DNA of 64,000 nt from Semisulcospira habei (lineage: Eukaryota > Mollusca > Gastropoda > Semisulcospiridae): NCBI GenBank assembly GCA_036245525.1, contig BTPG01000004.1, forward strand, positions 21,199,755 through 21,263,754. Reading direction: 5' to 3'. The notes under the pieces were generated by a model. The model worked only from the letters and a program-made list of their open reading frames with translations, made no database searches and had not been told where the DNA came from. Positions 60,610 through 64,000 of the stretch are shown here, piece by piece. The position numbers and the translations under genes were made by a program. The stretch's first letter is position 1. Every line of letters begins with the position of its first letter.

Positions 60610-60924
60610 CCCACAGGGTGAGTTTTTTTCTCTATTCTGGGGCATGTGTTTCTGTCTACCCTTTGTCCATTCACCTGTATTTGTCTTTTTAAAACTCTCC
60701 CTACTGTCTGCACTGCCTGTAGCTCTTGATATTGGATGTGTGTTGCTAAATGGTCTTAGCTTTATTTAGGCCCCATTTGTTAGGTTTATTTAACGTATTT
60801 GACCGGCTGGCGACATACATTCCATGTTCTGTTTAGTTTTTTTTCTTCACAAGCAGTGCAGGCACGTCCTGAGAAAGCCTTGTTGCTGTCGGGACGTTAA
60901 GCAATGTACAATCAATCAATCAAT
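60610..60924 (+). repeat. 310-bp dispersed repeat, copy 2, with (AATC)n tail
   Basis: Same orientation as copy 1, 1.45 kb downstream, with only scattered differences. It ends in three AATC units. Confidence 0.8.
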
Positions 60925-61469
60925 TATAATTTGTAACCAAAAACTGCTGGGAAACTGAGATTCAGCTGGAGACACAGGTACATCCACTACCAATCTGTTG
61001 ACAAACATCTTTCAACCAGAGATGTTCACCGACCTGCTTTCACGGATACACCAAAGGAGCATGTAGCATTGCTTGCAGCAGGTATATTAAAACAAATTCA
61101 CATTATTCATTAATTAATGTTTGTAGATGATGCCAGAAAAATAAAAATAAAAACACTCTGTGACAACACTCTTTGGTGTGCTTTTTCATCAGTGAATCTG
61201 TGAATGATTGAATGAATGTAAACATGCTCACAATGCCTGGCTGAAAAAAAATAAATGAACAAATGTACCGAGGTAACCAGTATGCATTTTTATCCAAGAC
61301 TGAAAGTGGTTTGTTGGTTGGTTCATGGTTTAACATCCACATTACAACGGTGATGATAATGGCATATTTTACATTAAAAAAAAGAACATATATATATTGT
61401 GTGTGTGCGTTTGTTTCATTTAGCGAAGTAGCAACTGTATTGGTTTCAAATTTTTGAGCAAGGAAAAAA

Positions 61470-61550
61470 TATCCATCTACGGGGATTGAACCCTGGTTAC
61501 CTTGCGTGGCAAAATGAGTATTTTACCACTGCACTAACTCAACTACGAAG
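61470..61550 (-). mobile_element. tRNA-like sequence, minus strand (SINE head or tRNA pseudogene)
   Basis: The complement reads TAGTTGAGTTAGTGCAGTGG (A-box side), CTCATTTTGCCACGC (anticodon-arm side, resembling tRNA-Gly GCC) and GGGTTCAATCCCC (T arm). The acceptor ends do not pair, so it is not a functional tRNA gene. Confidence 0.6.
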
Positions 61551-61559
61551 CGATAACCG

Positions 61560-62560
61560 GTGCATTTAATTACTTATAGATAAACCTTCTCATCCCGTAT
61601 CTCCCGTTGTTGTTTGTTCCAGTTTACTTTCTCAATGTCACTAATAGTGATCGAAGACTAGTAGTTTGCAACAGTTTGGGCGTAGGTTATACTTGTTGGT
61701 TTGGTAGTTGATTTCCTCTTTTCTCATGCGGGCTTGGGACGGCTACGGCGGAGATATGATCTGCCGGAAGTCAGACATCGCTTGTATCCCTTTTTGAAAA
61801 CGCACTCGCAAACGACCCAAAGTGCCAATTTTTGCGCGGGATCCCCCCATTTTTTCATAAATAATGTGTGTGATATGATCTAAAGTACGATTTTATCGAA
61901 TAAAAAGGGCCTGCGCAATTGCCCAACATTGCAAACACTTAAAATGTTATTGATAACATCCGGGCAATCTGCGAATTTACAACATAAACTTTTCTCGATT
62001 ACAGTTAGAATTCCAATTATCAGAACACACTTTTTTTACGAGAAAATACTAACATACTTTATGAAGTGACCAAAATGTTTCTTTATCATTTTAACACACT
62101 ATTCGATAAATTTTTGTTGTGTTCTGAAATCAGCTATTTTGCGTGTTTTTGCTGATGGGGTAGGTCACGCAGAAGGCTCAAACTTACAAATATGCCCGGG
62201 ACCATGGGTCTTTCAGGGTGGCAATAGTCTCCAGACTCAATAAGGCTCTCAAAAAACCCTATAAGCGGCAGTTTTCAATTAAAAAATGTAGGTATAGTAT
62301 ACAACCTTAAGGAAGATTGCAGAAAGGCAGTCTGCGGAAACTGGCATTCAGCGGGTAAATGACGTGTGTACAGATATTGTAGAACCTGCTTTGAGCGACC
62401 AAACTTACGAGAGACCACATATGGTATTAAAGGCTATCATTTAAGTGTCTGCAGCCACCTAAATGATTGTCTTTAATGACAGGTGACACTTTTCGCTCTT
62501 CAAGACTTCTTTTGGGAGAGCCCCTGTCTTTAAAGACCATTTCTGGCTTGCAAAAAAAAA
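61560..62560. other. No gene recognised
   Basis: AT-rich sequence between a tRNA-like element and a G/C-run block with CAGATCCGCCCCTGCAGG (62660). No frame above 60 codons looks coding. Confidence 0.45.
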
Positions 62561-62767
62561 AGGACAATTGCGGATCAGATACCTCGAGGTGTGGGGGGGG
62601 GGAGGGGCTCACAACCCTTTGAACCCCCCACCCCCACCCCCACCCCATCCCCCCTCCACCCAGATCCGCCCCTGCAGGATCTACTGCATGTATGGCCAAA
62701 AATGGCAGTGTTTAAAGTTTTGACTCAGTCTGATGTCGAGTTCCACAATATGTTTGGCGTGAGTCTA

Positions 62768-62838
62768 CTGTGTGTTGGTCTGTGATTTGGACCGTATGGC
62801 TTTGATCCGTATGGTCCAAAATTACAGACGAACACACA
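62768..62838. mobile_element. Family G hairpin
   Basis: GTGTGTTGGTCTGTGATTTG and TTACAGACGAACACACAC, with inner stem GGACCGTATGG / CCGTATGGTCC. Confidence 0.8.
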
Positions 62839-63020
62839 CTTCAGGTCTTTGCTCGGTCAGGATCTATGCCACTTCGCGGAAAATGGCTTGCCAACGGACA
62901 TTCCGCATCGGGGGCCAGAGATTACGTGGAATTATTCCCGAGAACCTGAAGTCTGTCGAGACGTGACCAAATTTGTGAAAAGGGCTTATACAGCACGCTC
63001 CTAGGACAAAACATCAACAA

Positions 63021-63089
63021 GCTTTAAGAGGCATAGATCCTCATGAGCCCCCGCGACTGCGGGTGCCCATGAAGATCCATGCCTCTTGT
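63021..63089. repeat. Family A hairpin
   Basis: TTAAGAGGCATAGATCCTCA and GAAGATCCATGCCTCTTG. Confidence 0.8.
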
Positions 63090-63244
63090 TAGCTCATTTT
63101 TGCATCGGTATTCCCCATACAGAGAGAGTCAGCAAAGCGTTCAGTTCAATGCTCTGGACAAATCTAAGCCGGGAACGAGAGAGGCGGGACTGAAAGAAGA
63201 GTTGTCTGCTTCAGAGACGCGCGTGGAGAGTATTGACTTATTCG

Positions 63245-63328
63245 TGTGTGCTGTTTATCTATAAAGTACAACTACATGATTTTGGACATTACAACTTGAA
63301 GCCGCAAGGTACAAAATCACAGACCAGG
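63245..63328. repeat. Family G degenerate copy
   Basis: GCAAGGTACAAAATCACAGA with CCAG is a clear right arm; the left arm is disrupted. Confidence 0.45.
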
Positions 63329-63523
63329 CTTCGAAACGTCAGGGGGGGTGGGGTGGGGGAGACTCCGAACCAAAAGCCGCACACACTCTACCAGCACACA
63401 AAAATGTACAGCCGGCCTCAAATTGTCAATATGTCAATGAAGCTGCAGCATAACGTACAGTTTTTCGTCTTTTCTGCTCCACCCACTAAAACATATTTGG
63501 ACCTAGTGATTTCTGACGTTGCT

Positions 63524-63552
63524 GGGCTCATGAGGATCTATGCCTTTTGTTG
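63524..63552. repeat. Family A right half
   Basis: GGCTCATGAGGATCTATGCC, then TTTTG. Confidence 0.6.
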
Positions 63553-63613
63553 AGACTACCTTGTTGATGCACACTCCCTGAGCGGCTGGGGGGCTCTTTG
63601 GCGCGGCGTTTAA

Positions 63614-63832
63614 TTAACCCGTTCAGTGCGGAGATACTTTGAACACAGCCCAACTGCAAGAGGCATAGATCCTCATGAGCCCCCGCAGTTGCGGGGGCTC
63701 ATGAGGATCTATGCCTCTTGCTAGCACCACTTGGAATCCATGTTCCTGGGACATCTAGGGTGTTTTTTTTTGTGTTGAATTAACGAAGATTGCAGAAACA
63801 CAGTCTGCGTCGCCTGGCACTGAACGGGTTAA
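63614..63832. mobile_element. Family A TTAA element, 219 bp, perfect 16-bp ends
   Basis: TTAACCCGTTCAGTGC and GCACTGAACGGGTTAA are exact inverted copies. Hairpin 63656-63721 is a near-perfect stem around CCCCCGCAGTTGCGGGGG. Best reference copy of the family. Confidence 0.95.
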
Positions 63833-63864
63833 TCTCTCTTGGCTCGACTTCGCGAACGAAGATT

Positions 63865-63999
63865 CTATAGGGCTTGCCCACGTCGTCTGCAGGCATTTTC
63901 CTGGCTGCGGAGGCCAATCCGGGACAGGCAGGTTCGACCGCAGTGGCTGCAGGGGAAGGTCTGGTCAGGGTTCTGAGTTACGACAACTCTGTTTTTTCT
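63865..63999 (-). CDS. C-terminal end of a second LINE polyprotein: zinc finger (partial, runs off the window)
   Basis: The minus-strand frame open at the window edge ends at a stop at 63865-63867. Its last 44 residues include FPCSHCGRTCLSRIGL followed by RSQENAC, matching the C-x2-C zinc-finger tail with an SRIGL signature found at the C-terminus of several non-LTR retrotransposon ORFs in invertebrates. The usual His of SH is Gln here. Only the 3' end is visible, so clade and integrity cannot be judged. Confidence 0.7.
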   Translation of the reverse strand, partial: RKNRVVVTQNPDQTFPCSHCGRTCLSRIGLRSQENACRRRGQAL

Positions 64000-64000
64000 T

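Noticed and set aside
61470..61550. Functional tRNA-Gly gene on the minus strand
   Set aside because: The anticodon side resembles tRNA-Gly, but the acceptor ends do not pair.

Overview
This window looks like non-coding, repeat-saturated nuclear DNA from an animal, most plausibly a marine mollusc (a gastropod would fit). That assignment is inference. It rests on the very high density of (GT)n, (CT)n and (TAA)n microsatellites, tRNA-derived SINEs with a 'GTTAAACCCAAATAACTAAC'-like 3' tail, CR1/L2-type LINEs whose ORF1 carries a GDSL/SGNH esterase, and a very large population of short palindromic elements. I see no bacterial or viral gene and no convincing intact host gene. Nearly all long open frames are translations of dinucleotide repeats (Cys-Val, His-Thr, Ser-Leu, Arg-Glu).

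Layout. 0-12.5 kb: hairpin elements, long microsatellites and a cluster of LINE pieces. Two 5'-truncated reverse transcriptase copies lie at 4.27-5.5 and 5.6-6.6 kb. An ORF1-only LINE lies at about 8.47-12.43 kb, whose 1017-residue frame is the only long non-repetitive protein here. Most of these LINE pieces sit inside (CT)n tracts. 12.5-54.4 kb: a dense field of short inverted-repeat elements, roughly one or two per kb. At least four core families (called A, B, C and K here) end in TTAA and belong to one structural class. Several other palindromic families (F, G, H, J and singletons) have different ends. Also here are a complete solo LTR with a 5-bp target duplication (minus strand, 49.8-50.7 kb), a truncated copy of the same LTR (plus strand, 25.06-25.95 kb), a tRNA-derived SINE at 17.8-18.1 kb, a six-copy 34-bp minisatellite at 34.8 kb and a dispersed element (D/E) with an internal GT tract. 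54.5-62.7 kb: the hairpin families disappear abruptly. This stretch holds a triplicated unit of about 0.9 kb with exon-like segments, a 310-bp duplicated repeat and two tRNA-derived elements. It is the best candidate for a host transcription unit. 62.7-64 kb: the hairpin field resumes, and the window ends in the 3' end of a different LINE, on the minus strand, encoding a C-terminal zinc finger.

Main observations. (1) In the hairpin families, copy-to-copy substitutions are repeatedly matched in both arms, so arms within a copy agree better with each other than with the family. That implies arm-to-arm homogenisation or selection on structure. (2) LINE 3' ends are recurrently embedded in same-strand (CT)n, suggesting microsatellite-targeted insertion. 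(3) One LINE retains ORF1 and the 3' UTR but has no ORF2. Coordinates and comparisons were made by eye, so element ends are exact only where a motif is quoted.
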